Source of the DNA: Nostoc sp. JL33
GTDB lineage: Bacteria > Cyanobacteriota > Cyanobacteriia > Cyanobacteriales > Nostocaceae
DNA length: 64,000 bases
Assembly: GCF_017114985.1 (NCBI RefSeq)
Contig: NZ_JABXKP010000070.1
Coordinates: 1-64,000 of the forward strand
Direction of reading: 5' to 3'
A model generated the notes under the pieces. The model searched no databases. It was given only the letters and a program-made list of their open reading frames with translations, and had not been told where the DNA came from. A program made the translations under genes and the position numbers. Shown here in pieces: positions 27,968 to 37,768 of this stretch. Position 1 is the first letter of the stretch; every line of letters starts with the position of its first letter.

Positions 27968-28360
27968 ATGTCTTTAAAAACTCGTGGTTCTGCTGCTGTT
28001 GACAAAGCCCAACTTCGTCTCGCTTTGCTTAAATCTGTTGATGAAAATCTGGATTTAGGACATGGATTAACCATTGAAGTCTACAACCACCTGATCAACG
28101 CTACCCGTGCGACGGTAGAAGCTCATAACACGCTTGTGTCCAATCTTGAAGAATCGCGTAAGACAGTAACCCAGATGGATAAAGCCCTCTCCGAAATGTC
28201 TGAACGAATGCTAAGTGGAGTTGCAACTATCTACGGCAGAAACAGTATAGAGTATTCCAAGGCTGGCGGTTCTAATGGAAAAAGAAATAAACAATCTAGT
28301 TCAAAAGTTGCTCCAATTGTAGCGGTTCTTGCCACTCAACCCGCGATATCCTTTATTTAA
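27968..28360 (+). CDS. small coiled-coil cyanobacterial protein, unknown
   Basis: 130 residues. Residues 10-90 are a long amphipathic helix region (LRLALLKSVDENLDLGHGLT ... LVSNLEESRKTVTQMDKALS), followed by MSERMLSGVATIYGRNSIEY and a basic Gly/Ser/Lys segment. No membrane span or catalytic motif is seen. The last 20 residues (VAPIVAVLATQPAISFI) are unlike the rest and may result from a frameshift, so the true C-terminus is uncertain. It is preceded by an AAAAAAAAGGATAT stretch with an AGGA about 8 bp before the ATG. No role can be inferred. Confidence 0.7.
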   Translation: MSLKTRGSAAVDKAQLRLALLKSVDENLDLGHGLTIEVYNHLINATRATVEAHNTLVSNLEESRKTVTQMDKALSEMSERMLSGVATIYGRNSIEYSKAGGSNGKRNKQSSSKVAPIVAVLATQPAISFI

Positions 28361-28439
28361 CAAAGTTTAGGGGTTTAATTCCCCTGCCTCTACAGGCAGA
28401 ACGTTTTGGGTCGGGGTCTAAATCCCCGTCACAAAACTT

Positions 28440-28473
28440 AATTATGAATTATGAATTATGAATTATGAATTAT
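28440..28473. repeat. AATTATG heptamer tandem repeat
   Basis: About five units of AATTATG in the spacer before ilvB. A similar AATTCAT heptamer run lies at 62541-62575. Confidence 0.9.
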
Positions 28474-28593
28474 TTAAGCCACTCCATATGCCGTGTACGG
28501 ACGTTTGGTGGCTGTAAACCCTACACCTGGCAATGTAATCTTGTACCGTATCTAAGTGGGAACCGCTATAAGCGACACCTACGCAAGAGGAAA

Positions 28594-28643
28594 GGGAGCA
28601 GAAGTAGGGGAATTCCTGCATCTTTCTCCCCTTCTCTGCTCCC
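28594..28643. terminator. imperfect inverted repeat between convergent genes
   Basis: GGGAGCAGAAG (28594-28604) faces CTTCTCTGCTCCC (28631-28643) with inner GGGG/CCCC pairing. It lies just after the ilvB stop on the minus strand and could serve both neighbours. Confidence 0.5.
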
Positions 28644-28674
28644 CTACCTCTCTAGTCTGAATTATCAAAAAGCG

Positions 28675-30594
28675 TTACAACTTAGTCCCACACTCAGCGC
28701 AAAAATTGTGAGTAGGAGCATTTTTGGCATTGCAGTGGCTACAATACACTGGCTCTGCTGCGGCTTTCGGTGGTTGCTTCTGCAAGCCGACCATTTGAGC
28801 ATTGCTCTTGCCAGGGACTACCATTGGATAGCAGTTTTCGTCTCTGGTGACGTGGACATTCACGATCACTGGGCCGTTATGTGCTAGCATTTCGGCGATC
28901 GCATCTTTTAATTGACTGCGATCGCTGATTACCATGCCTTTAATCCCATAGGCTTTTGCCAATAACTCTATGTCTGGCATCCCTACTTCCATGTTGGAGC
29001 ATGAGTAACGCTCACCATAGAAGGCTTGCTGCCACTGGCGCACCATCCCTTGCCAGCCGTTATTGATAATTATCGTCTTGACATTTATCCCATATTGTGC
29101 CAGCGTGCCAAGTTCCTGTAAACACATTTGGAAACTGGCATCACCGCTAATACAGATGACTTCTTCATCAGGAAACGCTACTTTAGCGCCCATTGCCGCA
29201 GGTAAGCCAAAACCCATCGTTCCCAAACCAGCGCTAGAAATCCAGCGCCTTGGGCCATTCTTCAGGAATTGTGCTGCCCACATTTGATGCTGTCCGACAT
29301 CTGTGGTGTAGAAAGCGTGGGGTGCTTGGCGACTGACTTCTACAATCACTTCTTGGGGTGAAATGCTGTCGGGATGGTGCGGCACTACTAGAGGATACTC
29401 TTCGCGCCAACGGTTAACTAAATTTAACCATTCTTGGTTTTGATTCGGTGTAGCCTTTACCCCTGTTTCTTTGCATCGACGCAACAAGTCTACTAACACA
29501 TTCCGCACATCGCCGACGATGGGCACTTCCGGAACGCGGTTTTTGCCGACTTCTGCCGGATCGATGTCGATGTGAATTACTTTGGCGCGGGAGGCGAATT
29601 CGTCTAACTTACCTGTAACGCGATCGTCAAATCTAGCGCCAACGCAAATCAGCAAGTCGCAATCGCTAACGGCAAAGTTAGCGTAAGCAGTGCCGTGCAT
29701 CCCCAACATTCCCAAAGCTAGGGGATGATGTTCGTCAAATGCACCGATCCCCATTAAGGTTGTGGTGACAGGGATATCGAATAATTCAGCTAGTTCTTTG
29801 ACTTCTTCATGGGCATTAGCTGCGATCGCGCCACCACCGACATACAATAGCGGACGGCGACTTTCAGTAATCAACTGGATCGCTGCATTAATCTGCCGGG
29901 GATTTCCCTTGACTGTGGGACGATAACCGCGCAATTTTACTGAACCTGGTTTCACAGGCACATAGTCAAATTCTTCTAAAGCTACATCCTTGGGGACATC
30001 AATCAAAACTGGCCCTGGACGCCCAGTGCTAGCGATGTGGAAGGCTTCGGCGACAATTCGCGCCATATCTTTGGGGTCACGCACTACATAGGAGTGCTTC
30101 ACGATTGGTAGGGTAATCCCGTAAATATCAGTTTCCTGAAACGCATCTGTACCAATCGATGGACGTGCTACTTGTCCTGTAACCACAACCATCGGGATTG
30201 AATCCATGTAGGCTGTGGCGATGCCTGTCACCAAGTTAGTTGCTCCTGGCCCAGAAGTGCCAAAGCATACTCCTACTTTCCCTGTGGCACGGGCGTAACC
30301 ATCAGCGGCGTGGGCTGCACCTTGCTCGTGTCTCACGAGAATGTGCTTCATCGGCCCAGTTGCTTGCACCTTATATAGGTCGTCGTAAATTGGGAGAATT
30401 GCCCCACCAGGATAACCAAAAATATAATCAACGCCGTGGCGATGAAGGCTGTCAAGCAGAGCAAAACCGCCAGATGCGCGTTTGGGCACGACTGGTGGGC
30501 TAGAAATACGAGACTGTTTGTGATTATCGGTTTGTGGGAGACTAATTGGGGAAAGCAATTCTCCTGCGGAGACACTTTGTGAACGCACGGTCAA
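28675..30594 (-). CDS. ilvB: acetolactate synthase large subunit with C-terminal zinc ribbon
   Basis: 639 residues. Condenses two pyruvates (or pyruvate and 2-ketobutyrate) in branched-chain amino acid synthesis, using ThDP, FAD and Mg. The N-terminal domain has [15 protein letters not shown] and the catalytic Glu in [20 protein letters not shown]; the C-terminal ThDP motif is [16 protein letters not shown] ... IIINN. The regular enzyme ends near [13 protein letters not shown]. Here a further segment, [20 protein letters not shown], adds a two-CxxC zinc ribbon. A disordered 35-residue N-terminal extension is also present. The regulatory subunit ilvH is not in the window. Start ATG 30594. The function of the ribbon is unknown; it may bind a partner. 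Confidence 0.97.
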   Translation of the reverse strand: MTVRSQSVSAGELLSPISLPQTDNHKQSRISSPPVVPKRASGGFALLDSLHRHGVDYIFGYPGGAILPIYDDLYKVQATGPMKHILVRHEQGAAHAADGYARATGKVGVCFGTSGPGATNLVTGIATAYMDSIPMVVVTGQVARPSIGTDAFQETDIYGITLPIVKHSYVVRDPKDMARIVAEAFHIASTGRPGPVLIDVPKDVALEEFDYVPVKPGSVKLRGYRPTVKGNPRQINAAIQLITESRRPLLYVGGGAIAANAHEEVKELAELFDIPVTTTLMGIGAFDEHHPLALGMLGMHGTAYANFAVSDCDLLICVGARFDDRVTGKLDEFASRAKVIHIDIDPAEVGKNRVPEVPIVGDVRNVLVDLLRRCKETGVKATPNQNQEWLNLVNRWREEYPLVVPHHPDSISPQEVIVEVSRQAPHAFYTTDVGQHQMWAAQFLKNGPRRWISSAGLGTMGFGLPAAMGAKVAFPDEEVICISGDASFQMCLQELGTLAQYGINVKTIIINNGWQGMVRQWQQAFYGERYSCSNMEVGMPDIELLAKAYGIKGMVISDRSQLKDAIAEMLAHNGPVIVNVHVTRDENCYPMVVPGKSNAQMVGLQKQPPKAAAEPVYCSHCNAKNAPTHNFCAECGTKL

Positions 30595-30720
30595 ACCTCA
30601 GACTATAGCTAAAATTAATGCAGAATGCTGTAGTTAATACTTCATTTTAATTGAAAAGTTGAATCAAAATCTTATAAATTTTTATATTAAATATAAAGCT
30701 AGACTATTAGCCTATATTAA

Positions 30721-31983
30721 TTAAATTACGTCTTGCAAGACATTGCGGGTATTTTTCCAAGCCCAAACACCGACAACTGCAACCACAAGGCTCATTCCTA
30801 CGAGTATAATTCGCAAGCCCAGAGCATCAGTTAATGGCCCAGTAATCGCCAGAGGTAAGGCCAGAGCGATGTTGACGGCATGATTTTGAAAGCCAAATAC
30901 TTTACCGTGCATGGTAGGTGGTGTTTGCTGTTGAATTAAAGTTTGCATGGGCACACCAATTAAAGCAGCACCTATACCCAAAAATGCACAGAGTCCTAGC
31001 GCCAGCAACAAGTTGTGCGTAAAAGTGAACACCCCTAAAACTAGTGCAATCATCAAAAATCCAACTAGAGGTAGGGGCTTGTGATGAAATTTCTCACCCC
31101 AGTGACCTAAAATCGCCGCACCAAATACCATACCCACGCCTGCTGCTGCCAAGAAAAAGCCAAACTGTTTTTCTTTTAGACCAAACTCCGCGGCTAATCG
31201 AATCGTCAGCACTGTTAAGGCTGCAAACACACAATATAAAGTTGTCAGTTGCAGCATGGCGTTCAAGATCAAAGGATTTTTCTTGAGATAGCGTAGGCTC
31301 TCGGTGAATTCAGCCCAAGGGTTATTTGATGCCCGATTTTCCTTCGGTCGTTTGGGTTCTTTAAACTTAATTGGCTGCATGATCGCAGCCGATAATATAT
31401 ATAATCCACCAACCACAAGCTCTTGACCGTATTCTTCTCCCATCAAGCTTTTCGCCAAACTCAAAATCGGCTCTCCTATAGCAAAGCCAACAATTAAAGC
31501 TCCCATCATCGTGCTAGTAAACAGCGCATTCGCTGCCAACAAATTCTCTCGCTTTACCAACAAGGGAATCGCTGCTTGTTCGGCTGGTGCAAAAAACTGC
31601 GTCACCGTGGAAATAGCAAAAGTCAGGATTAACAAAATCAGGAAGTGTCGTGGTAACAAGGGAAGACACAGCGTTAATATTCCCCGCACAATATCTGAGC
31701 CGACCATAATCAGTTTTTTTGGCAAGCGGTCAACAAAGATACCACCGGCAGAACCGAACAAAATTGCTGGTATTGTAAACGACAGCATCAAGGTTGAGTA
31801 CATTGAGTTTTGTGCCAACCCAGGAAGCGGTGGGTAGTTCTCCAAAAGAGCAATCAGCAAAACGAAGAAAACCTTATCTGCTAACTGGGACAGCAGTTGC
31901 CCAATCCACAGGAGCATAAAACCACGGTTTTTTAGCAGTGCGCCAAACCCGTTATTAACGTCAGCAGGTTCAGTTGGAAACAT
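30721..31983 (-). CDS. MFS transporter (MFS_3/NreB-like type)
   Basis: About 420 residues, roughly twelve membrane spans. FMLLWIGQLLSQLADKVFFV is span 1 and VDRLPKKLIMVGSDIVRGIL the loop 2-3 motif of the major facilitator superfamily. LGIGAALIGVPMQTLIQQQT and MHGKVFGFQNHAVNIALALP are typical of the MFS_3 group, which includes enterobactin- and macrolide-type exporters. Substrate cannot be told. I use the ATG at 31983 (MFPTEPADVNN). The longer frame to 32022 is translated from a GGGCAT-type tandem repeat (32001-32041) and is unlikely. It stands alone on the minus strand. Confidence 0.88.
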   Translation of the reverse strand: MFPTEPADVNNGFGALLKNRGFMLLWIGQLLSQLADKVFFVLLIALLENYPPLPGLAQNSMYSTLMLSFTIPAILFGSAGGIFVDRLPKKLIMVGSDIVRGILTLCLPLLPRHFLILLILTFAISTVTQFFAPAEQAAIPLLVKRENLLAANALFTSTMMGALIVGFAIGEPILSLAKSLMGEEYGQELVVGGLYILSAAIMQPIKFKEPKRPKENRASNNPWAEFTESLRYLKKNPLILNAMLQLTTLYCVFAALTVLTIRLAAEFGLKEKQFGFFLAAAGVGMVFGAAILGHWGEKFHHKPLPLVGFLMIALVLGVFTFTHNLLLALGLCAFLGIGAALIGVPMQTLIQQQTPPTMHGKVFGFQNHAVNIALALPLAITGPLTDALGLRIILVGMSLVVAVVGVWAWKNTRNVLQDVI

Positions 31984-32000
31984 TAGATACTTTGGGTAGA

Positions 32001-32081
32001 TGGGGCATTGGGCATGGGGCATTGGGCATGGGGCATGGGGCAGACGGGAGAATAACTCCTAACTCCTAACTCCTAACTCCT
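32001..32081. repeat. two adjacent short tandem arrays (TGGGGCAT and AACTCCT)
   Basis: 32001-32041 holds alternating TGGGGCAT/TGGGCAT units; 32054-32081 holds four exact AACTCCT heptamers. The second array supplies the last codons and the stop of the gene ending at 32059. Confidence 0.93.
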
Positions 32082-32676
32082 GTTTACTTACTCCATTGTC
32101 CGGATTAATTGCGTCATAGTGCTTTAACAGCATAAGCAAAAACTCATCTGCTTTCAGACGACCTTTGGGTGGAAAAATACCAATAGACGAATCTACCCAG
32201 CAGCCTTGTATAGTTTGGGGAGATTTCCACATGGATAAATGCTCAACTGCTGGCTGTGCATAAAAGTTATTTTGCCCACTACCTAGCAAACAAGAACTCC
32301 AATGGGTGAAATAATCATGGCTCATCCGATGAATAGGAAAATTACCCTGTAGTGGTACTCCCCATCCATCTATAGCAATAAACGCTTTCACACGACCACC
32401 CAAGAGTTGCCACAAATGCGCCGCCCCTATTGCTCCGACTACGCCAGCACTAAAGCTAATGAATATAATTGGTGATTTTAGCTGATTGCCCAAGCTAACG
32501 CGCAAAAACTGCAAGATGTGAAATGCTGATAAAACCAAAAAATCTTTACCCGGAAAAATCAGTATATTTGCTGAGTTAGAGGCGATCGCACTATCATAAA
32601 CTAAATCTAACAATTTCGATCTAAAGCTTTCAGTTAAGTCTGGGTCATGGATTCCAGGGCAAATAATGATATTCAT
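32059..32676 (-). CDS. alpha/beta-hydrolase-like cyanobacterial protein
   Basis: 205 residues. The N-terminal strand MNIIICPGIHDP and the elbow FISFSAGVVGAIGAA (Ser in a Gly-less variant of GxSxG) indicate an alpha/beta-hydrolase fold. A late His (LMLLKHYDAINP) could complete a triad. Substrate unknown. The last ten residues (VSKQELGVRS) and the stop codon come from the AACTCCT heptamer array, so the native C-terminus has been replaced or extended. It is divergent from the ferrochelatase-like gene and upstream of the MFS gene on the same strand. Confidence 0.7.
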   Translation of the reverse strand: MNIIICPGIHDPDLTESFRSKLLDLVYDSAIASNSANILIFPGKDFLVLSAFHILQFLRVSLGNQLKSPIIFISFSAGVVGAIGAAHLWQLLGGRVKAFIAIDGWGVPLQGNFPIHRMSHDYFTHWSSCLLGSGQNNFYAQPAVEHLSMWKSPQTIQGCWVDSSIGIFPPKGRLKADEFLLMLLKHYDAINPDNGVSKQELGVRS

Positions 32677-32911
32677 CCGTCTATCGTATTAGCAGGTTTC
32701 ACAATTATTCATAACTTAAACCTACTACAACGGTCTATGACCTGTTCAGCCTATATACAGTAATAACCGCACTCTGTCTTTTGATGTATTATTTTGATTT
32801 CTCCACCTATCGTATCCCCCTGGATGGGATAATATGTTACTAGTAGGGAAAATGTGCAAGCTATTCCCTAATTTTATATCTCTGCACTCTGGTTATATTG
32901 AGGAAATCATT

Positions 32912-34030
32912 GTGGTTGCCACGCCGGAAAAAGTACAACACACTCACGAGCAATTATCAGGTAAAGACCGTGTAGCCGTACTGCTTATGGGCTACGGCGA
33001 AGTCGAAAGCTACGAAGATTTCGCCAACTATAACGAACAGGCTTTAAATCTACTTACAGCAAAGTTCGCACCGGTGCCAACCTGGATTTATCCCCCCCTG
33101 GCAAAGCTTTTGGCGCTATTTGACCGCCATGAGTGGGGACACACACACCACGATTTTATCTCCCCACACAATGCCATCTTTGAACAGCAACGGGCTGGGA
33201 TTGAGAAGAATTTACAAGAAAAATGGGGTGAAAATGTTCAAGTTTTCAAGGCTTTCAACTTCTGCGCCCCTTTCCTACCCAATCAAGTCTTGGCAGAAAT
33301 CAAAAACCAAGGCTTCGATAAACTGCTAATTTACCCACTGCTGGTTGTTGATTCTATCTTTACTAGTGGTATTGCGATCGAGCAAGTTAACAATGCTCTG
33401 GTTGAGTTGACTGATGGTGAGGAACACTGGGTTAAAGGACAGCGTTACATTCCTTCTTTCTTCAACGAACCAGCCTACATCGATTTAATGGCTCATCTGG
33501 TTGAGGAGAAAATTGCTGAGTTAGCCGCAGCTTATCTACCCTCTCAAATCGGCATTGTCTTAATGAATCACGGCTGTCCACATAAGGCCAAGGGCTTTAC
33601 TTCTGGGATTGCCGAAAGTGAAGCGATGTATGATTTGGTTCGGGATAAGTTGATTAATCGTTATCCCTTAATCTCAGTGGGTTGGCTCAATCACGATACA
33701 CCTTTAATTGATTGGACACAGCCAAATGCAGAGCAAGCGGCAAATAACCTGATTCAATTGGGTGCGAAAGTAGTGATATTTATGCCAATTGGCTTTGCGA
33801 CAGAAAATCACGAAACTTTATTGGATGTACACCATATCATCCATAGTTTAGAAAAACAGCATCCTGGTACGAACTATGTGCAAATGGCTTGCGTCAACGA
33901 CCATCCGCAATTTTTAGCGATGGTGGCTCAATGGGCTGATGCTCATATTGCACAGTTGTTGTCAGACCAAACTTTGGCAGTTAATCCCCAACTAGCAGGT
34001 GATCACCATCACCACCATCACCACCATTAA
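32912..34030 (+). CDS. ferrochelatase-family protein with C-terminal His8
   Basis: About 372 residues if the GTG at 32912 is used (GAGGA at 32900-32904, 7-bp spacing); the open frame reaches back to an ATG at 32834. The fold follows class II chelatases: VAVLLMGYGEVES, then VFKAFNFCAPFLPNQVL, GFDKLLIYPLLVVDSIFTSG, IGIVLMNHGCPHKAKGF (candidate active-site His), and VIFMPIGFATENHETLLDV (Glu/His). It differs from the usual cyanobacterial HemH, lacks the chlorophyll-binding-like tail, and ends GDHHHHHHHH. Metal chelation into a tetrapyrrole is a family inference. The His8 tail would bind or store metal such as Ni, Co or Zn. It is monocistronic. Confidence 0.82.
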   Translation: MVATPEKVQHTHEQLSGKDRVAVLLMGYGEVESYEDFANYNEQALNLLTAKFAPVPTWIYPPLAKLLALFDRHEWGHTHHDFISPHNAIFEQQRAGIEKNLQEKWGENVQVFKAFNFCAPFLPNQVLAEIKNQGFDKLLIYPLLVVDSIFTSGIAIEQVNNALVELTDGEEHWVKGQRYIPSFFNEPAYIDLMAHLVEEKIAELAAAYLPSQIGIVLMNHGCPHKAKGFTSGIAESEAMYDLVRDKLINRYPLISVGWLNHDTPLIDWTQPNAEQAANNLIQLGAKVVIFMPIGFATENHETLLDVHHIIHSLEKQHPGTNYVQMACVNDHPQFLAMVAQWADAHIAQLLSDQTLAVNPQLAGDHHHHHHHH

Positions 34031-34044
34031 GGGACTGACAAATT

Positions 34045-34316
34045 AAAAAACATCCAATAATTTCTTGTGGGGTGGGTGTCTCAGCATTTGTATCAAGTTA
34101 AGCCAAAACCCTTTTAAAATCTCGTTTCCAGCCTCTGGCTCGAAATGTATATCATTGCGGCTCTGCCGCAAGTCTTGAGGCAGAGCCTCTCGGAATGCAT
34201 TCCCAGTCGGAGACTGGGAACGAGACAAAAAAACATCCAATAATTTCTTGTGGGGTGGGTGTCTCACCCGCCCGTAAGCTAAGGCGGGCTTTCCGGCCCG
34301 CCCCACAAGATTGGAT
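34045..34316. repeat. nested MITE-like inverted repeats
   Basis: 34228-34316 is a palindromic element (TCCAAT...CTTGTGGGG facing CCCCACAAGATTGGA). Its left 39 bp (AAAAAACATCCAATAATTTC onward) are repeated at 34045-34083. Between the copies lies a second element at 34121-34224 with 16/20-matching ends CTCGTTtCCAG...CTGGGAACGAG, preceded by sequence (TATCAAGTTAAGCCAAAACC) related to the element at 60814. No gene. Confidence 0.8.
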
Positions 34317-34377
34317 AGTTTATTTGTTGGAAATTCCTAAGTTTAATAGGATGAGCAAAGCTTTGCCCAAACTACAA

Positions 34378-34923
34378 CTAATTTACGCCCCGCAGCTTGC
34401 GAGTATTATCAACTAAACTCTGAGCAAATTCATCAAATCTCTGAGAAAGTTTCTCATCTACTAGCTTGCCTTCAGGACTGAAAGCACCCCAAGCTTGTCC
34501 GATCGCAATTTGTTCTGGAATCACCCAACCATGTACCCAACGGATAATTAGCCGTAGGTCATTTAAAGCGTTGCTATTAGACTGACCACCTAAGACGCTA
34601 ATCAATCCTGTCACTTTACCAGACAGTTGATCAAAACTCATCAAATCTAAGGTATTTTTCAGAACTCCACTAACGCTACCATGATACTCAGGTGTCGCTA
34701 AAATTAATCCATCGGCGCGACTGACTATATCTTGCAATCGCTGAACATCTGGATACTCTGGATACTCCTTTGCGCCAGTGCAAAAGGGTAGATGCAACTG
34801 CCGTAAATCGAGAATTTCTACCTCTGCACCCACAGCTTCAACCCTTTGCGCCGCTACTTGTAAAGCGACGTGGGTATAGGAGTTAGGTCTTAAACTACCA
34901 CCAATGCCAACAATTCTTACCAT
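34378..34923 (-). CDS. NADPH-dependent FMN reductase family protein
   Basis: 181 residues. Flavodoxin-like fold with the FMN phosphate loop GIGGSLRPNSYTHVAL and the family signature TPEYHGSVSGVLKNTLDLMS. The ending VHGWVIPEQIAIGQAWGAFS is common in cyanobacterial NAD(P)H-quinone/FMN reductases (ArsH/ChrR-type neighbours). It probably reduces flavin or quinones in the cytoplasm; the physiological substrate is unknown. It is monocistronic, divergent from ftsH. Confidence 0.92.
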   Translation of the reverse strand: MVRIVGIGGSLRPNSYTHVALQVAAQRVEAVGAEVEILDLRQLHLPFCTGAKEYPEYPDVQRLQDIVSRADGLILATPEYHGSVSGVLKNTLDLMSFDQLSGKVTGLISVLGGQSNSNALNDLRLIIRWVHGWVIPEQIAIGQAWGAFSPEGKLVDEKLSQRFDEFAQSLVDNTRKLRGVN

Positions 34924-35230
34924 AAATAATTAACCCACAAACTATTAACTAGCTACTATCATCAGATTTTTTTGAAAAGCGGAGTCATTATGACTATGTT
35001 TATCTTAGCGATTTGTGTCGGAATATGTCAAATTAATATCTCCGGTCGGGAGGCAGAAAAATTATCCAGGTTGCTCAACTTCATCTAATAGCCGGAAGAA
35101 ACTTGGGAATGGTTTTGTGTGGAAGTTAGACTAGATAAGAAAAGTGTAATTTCCAGTTATTACAATTTTTCCTAGAAGAATAGGCATAAACCATAACTCA
35201 ACTTGTGCCAGCAGACAAAGGGTAACTATT
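34924..35230. promoter_or_regulatory. divergent promoter region of the FMN reductase and ftsH genes
   Basis: About 300 bases without a credible gene. A 32-codon frame at 34991 (MTMFILAICVG) has no support. The region must carry both promoters. I see no certain boxes; GGTAACT before ATG 35231 is a weak ribosome site. Confidence 0.4.
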
Positions 35231-37120
35231 ATGACAAATTTGGGAAAAAAAGCTTTGATAAAAGGGCAGTCCTCAAAGCGCGTTGCTTGGGTTGGTGCAA
35301 TCGCTGCTAGTTTGATTATGTTGCCAGGAATTTTCGGGAGTACTCCCGTCTTGGCACAAAAAGTAGAGAGTACCCCTCTAAATTATGGCGACTTGCTCAA
35401 GAAAGCGAAGGCGGGAGAAATCCAAAAAGTAGAGCTTGACGAAACCGAACAGCTAGCAAGGGTTTATCTCAAGGGGCAAAAGGATGATACACCACCGCAA
35501 CAGGTGAGACTTCTGGCACAAAACACAGAGTTGATTAACATACTCAAAGATAAGAATGTTGATTTTGGCCAAGTTTCCTCTGCTAACAGTCGGGCTGCTG
35601 TTGGGCTGTTGATCAATCTCATGTGGATTTTGCCCCTGGTGGCTGTAATGATATTGTTCCTGCGTCGGTCTACTAATGCTTCTAGCCAAGCGATGAATTT
35701 CGGCAAATCGAAAGCTCGCTTCCAAATGGAGGCAAAAACTGGAGTGAAATTTGAAGATGTTGCTGGGGTTGAAGAAGCTAAAGAAGAACTTGAAGAAGTT
35801 GTTACTTTCCTCAAACAGCCAGAAAGATTTACTGCTGTAGGCGCACGTATTCCCAAAGGAGTGCTGTTAATTGGCCCCCCTGGTACTGGTAAAACTTTAC
35901 TAGCAAAAGCGATCGCTGGTGAAGCAGGTGTACCATTCTTCAGTATTTCCGGTTCGGAATTCGTGGAAATGTTCGTCGGTGTGGGTGCATCTCGCGTGCG
36001 CGACCTTTTCAAGAAAGCCAAAGATAATGCTCCTTGTCTAATATTTATCGATGAAATTGACGCAGTAGGTAGACAACGGGGCGCTGGTATCGGTGGCGGT
36101 AACGACGAGCGCGAACAAACCCTCAACCAACTGCTCACGGAAATGGATGGTTTTGAAGGTAACACAGGCATCATTATTATTGCTGCCACTAACCGCCCAG
36201 ATGTTTTAGATACAGCGTTACTCAGACCGGGACGCTTTGACAGACAAGTGATGGTCGATCCACCGGATCTCAAAGGGCGACTGGAAATTTTGCAAGTCCA
36301 CGCCCGGAATAAAAAAATTGATCCTAGCGTATCATTAGAAGCGATCGCTCGCCGCACTCCTGGTTTTACTGGCGCAGACTTAGCCAACTTACTCAACGAA
36401 GCCGCCATTCTCACCGCTCGGAGGCGCAAAGAAGCTGTCACCATTTTAGAAGTTGATGCTGCTATAGATCGAGTTGTTGCAGGTATGGAAGGTACCGCCT
36501 TAGTAGACAGCAAGAGCAAGCGCTTGATTGCCTATCATGAAGTTGGACATGCTTTAGTGGGCACATTGCTCAAAGACCATGACCCTGTGCAGAAAGTTAC
36601 ACTCATCCCACGGGGACAAGCGCTAGGATTAACTTGGTTTACTCCTAACGAAGAACAAGGGTTAATTTCCCGTTCCCAACTCAAAGCCAGGATTACTGCA
36701 ACTTTGGGTGGTCGCGCCGCCGAAGAAATCGTTTTTGGTAAGCCAGAAGTGACCACAGGTGCAGGCAATGACCTACAACACGTAACAGGGATGGCGCGGC
36801 AGATGGTGACACGTTTCGGGATGTCAGAATTAGGCCCATTATCCTTGGAAAATCAGAGTTCAGAGGTATTTTTGGGACGTGACTGGATGAATAAATCAGA
36901 CTATTCTGAAGAAATTGCTGCCAAGATTGATGCACAAGTACGCGAAATTGTCAACAATTGTTATATCAAGTCCAAAGAACTGTTGGAACTCAACCGCATC
37001 GTTTTGGAGCGTTTAGTAGATTTGTTAATAGAACAGGAGACAATTGAAGGCGATTTATTCCGCAAAATTGTTGCTGACAATGCTCAGGTAGCCGATGCAA
37101 AATTGGCTGTACCTCATTAG
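35231..37120 (+). CDS. ftsH: ATP-dependent zinc metalloprotease FtsH
   Basis: 629 residues, normal length. An N-terminal membrane segment (about residues 19-42, [18 protein letters not shown]) and a second ([20 protein letters not shown], near 125) flank a lumenal/periplasmic domain. The AAA module has Walker A GPPGTGKT, Walker [16 protein letters not shown] and the second region [20 protein letters not shown]. The protease has HEVGH (Zn) with a downstream Asp in [16 protein letters not shown]. FtsH hexamers degrade damaged membrane proteins, in cyanobacteria notably photodamaged D1. It belongs to a multi-member family; which paralogue this is cannot be decided here. It ends in a strong terminator. 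Confidence 0.98.
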   Translation: MTNLGKKALIKGQSSKRVAWVGAIAASLIMLPGIFGSTPVLAQKVESTPLNYGDLLKKAKAGEIQKVELDETEQLARVYLKGQKDDTPPQQVRLLAQNTELINILKDKNVDFGQVSSANSRAAVGLLINLMWILPLVAVMILFLRRSTNASSQAMNFGKSKARFQMEAKTGVKFEDVAGVEEAKEELEEVVTFLKQPERFTAVGARIPKGVLLIGPPGTGKTLLAKAIAGEAGVPFFSISGSEFVEMFVGVGASRVRDLFKKAKDNAPCLIFIDEIDAVGRQRGAGIGGGNDEREQTLNQLLTEMDGFEGNTGIIIIAATNRPDVLDTALLRPGRFDRQVMVDPPDLKGRLEILQVHARNKKIDPSVSLEAIARRTPGFTGADLANLLNEAAILTARRRKEAVTILEVDAAIDRVVAGMEGTALVDSKSKRLIAYHEVGHALVGTLLKDHDPVQKVTLIPRGQALGLTWFTPNEEQGLISRSQLKARITATLGGRAAEEIVFGKPEVTTGAGNDLQHVTGMARQMVTRFGMSELGPLSLENQSSEVFLGRDWMNKSDYSEEIAAKIDAQVREIVNNCYIKSKELLELNRIVLERLVDLLIEQETIEGDLFRKIVADNAQVADAKLAVPH

Positions 37121-37165
37121 CGTATTGCCTTGTTGTACTGCCCAGAAATAAATTAACAATTACTT

Positions 37166-37200
37166 AAAAACCCGGTTTTTTTATCAAAACCGGGTTTTTT
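37166..37200 (+). terminator. rho-independent terminator of ftsH
   Basis: AAAAACCCGGTTTT pairs with AAAACCGGGTTTTT and is followed by T residues; it starts 46 bp after the stop codon. The best terminator in the window. Confidence 0.93.
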
Positions 37201-37768
37201 ACCTTTCTATTTAAGATTAAGCGATCGCAAATACCTACCAAACCTATAGAAAGCGGAGTCTGATGCAGCAATACAGTTCAGCTAAGGTTGCTTGACATCA
37301 CTTTGTAGTGCGATGCCTGCGGCGGGCGTAGCCATCGCAAACCGTCTCCATAAGAATCGCTTGGCGCGGACAGCATCAATTTTTGCTAATTACTGCTGTA
37401 AGTCAACTTGGTAGAGAAACAGGAAGTGCGATCGCGACCAAAGACGATGAGTGCGATCGCCTAATTTTACTTTGAAGCCGACACTTTTTTTAATCGCCAA
37501 ATGGGTCAAAAAGCTAACAATACAAAAATACTATTAAAAATACATGACTTGGAAGATATACAGATATATACCATGCTATTCATCCAAAGCAAGCTAGTAT
37601 TTATCCAGACAGTTTGCACTCAACAGAATGAAGAACAAAAAGCGTTTATTGATGCAACAAAGAGCTTAAATAAGTTTAACAGCAAATCAACTTAAGCTGT
37701 CGCGCGTATAACTTGCACTTTTTATGGTCTGGAACCCTTGTTGCAACGAGAACACTCTGGAAAATTAA
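37201..37768. other. repeat-rich spacer after ftsH
   Basis: About 570 bases. 37305-37380 contains a dispersed repeat (GTGCGATGCCTGCGGCGGGC). The 64-codon frame at 37501-37695 (MGQKANNTKILLKIH) is AT-rich and has no supporting features. No gene called. Confidence 0.4.

Noticed and set aside
28440-28473. CRISPR-like regular repeat
   Set aside because: Seven-base units without spacers; a simple heptamer STRR. No CRISPR array was seen anywhere in the window.
31984-32022. N-terminal extension MPHAQCPIYPKYL of the MFS gene
   Set aside because: Translated from a short tandem repeat; the ATG at 31983 starts the normal protein.
35464-36519. 351-residue open frame antisense to ftsH
   Set aside because: It is the shadow of the highly conserved ftsH frame; it has no domain or ribosome site and is Ser/Thr/Leu-rich as expected from antisense AAA sequence.
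37501-37695. 64-codon frame MGQKANNTKILLKIH
   Set aside because: AT-rich, no homology recognised and no ribosome site; could be real, but I cannot support it.
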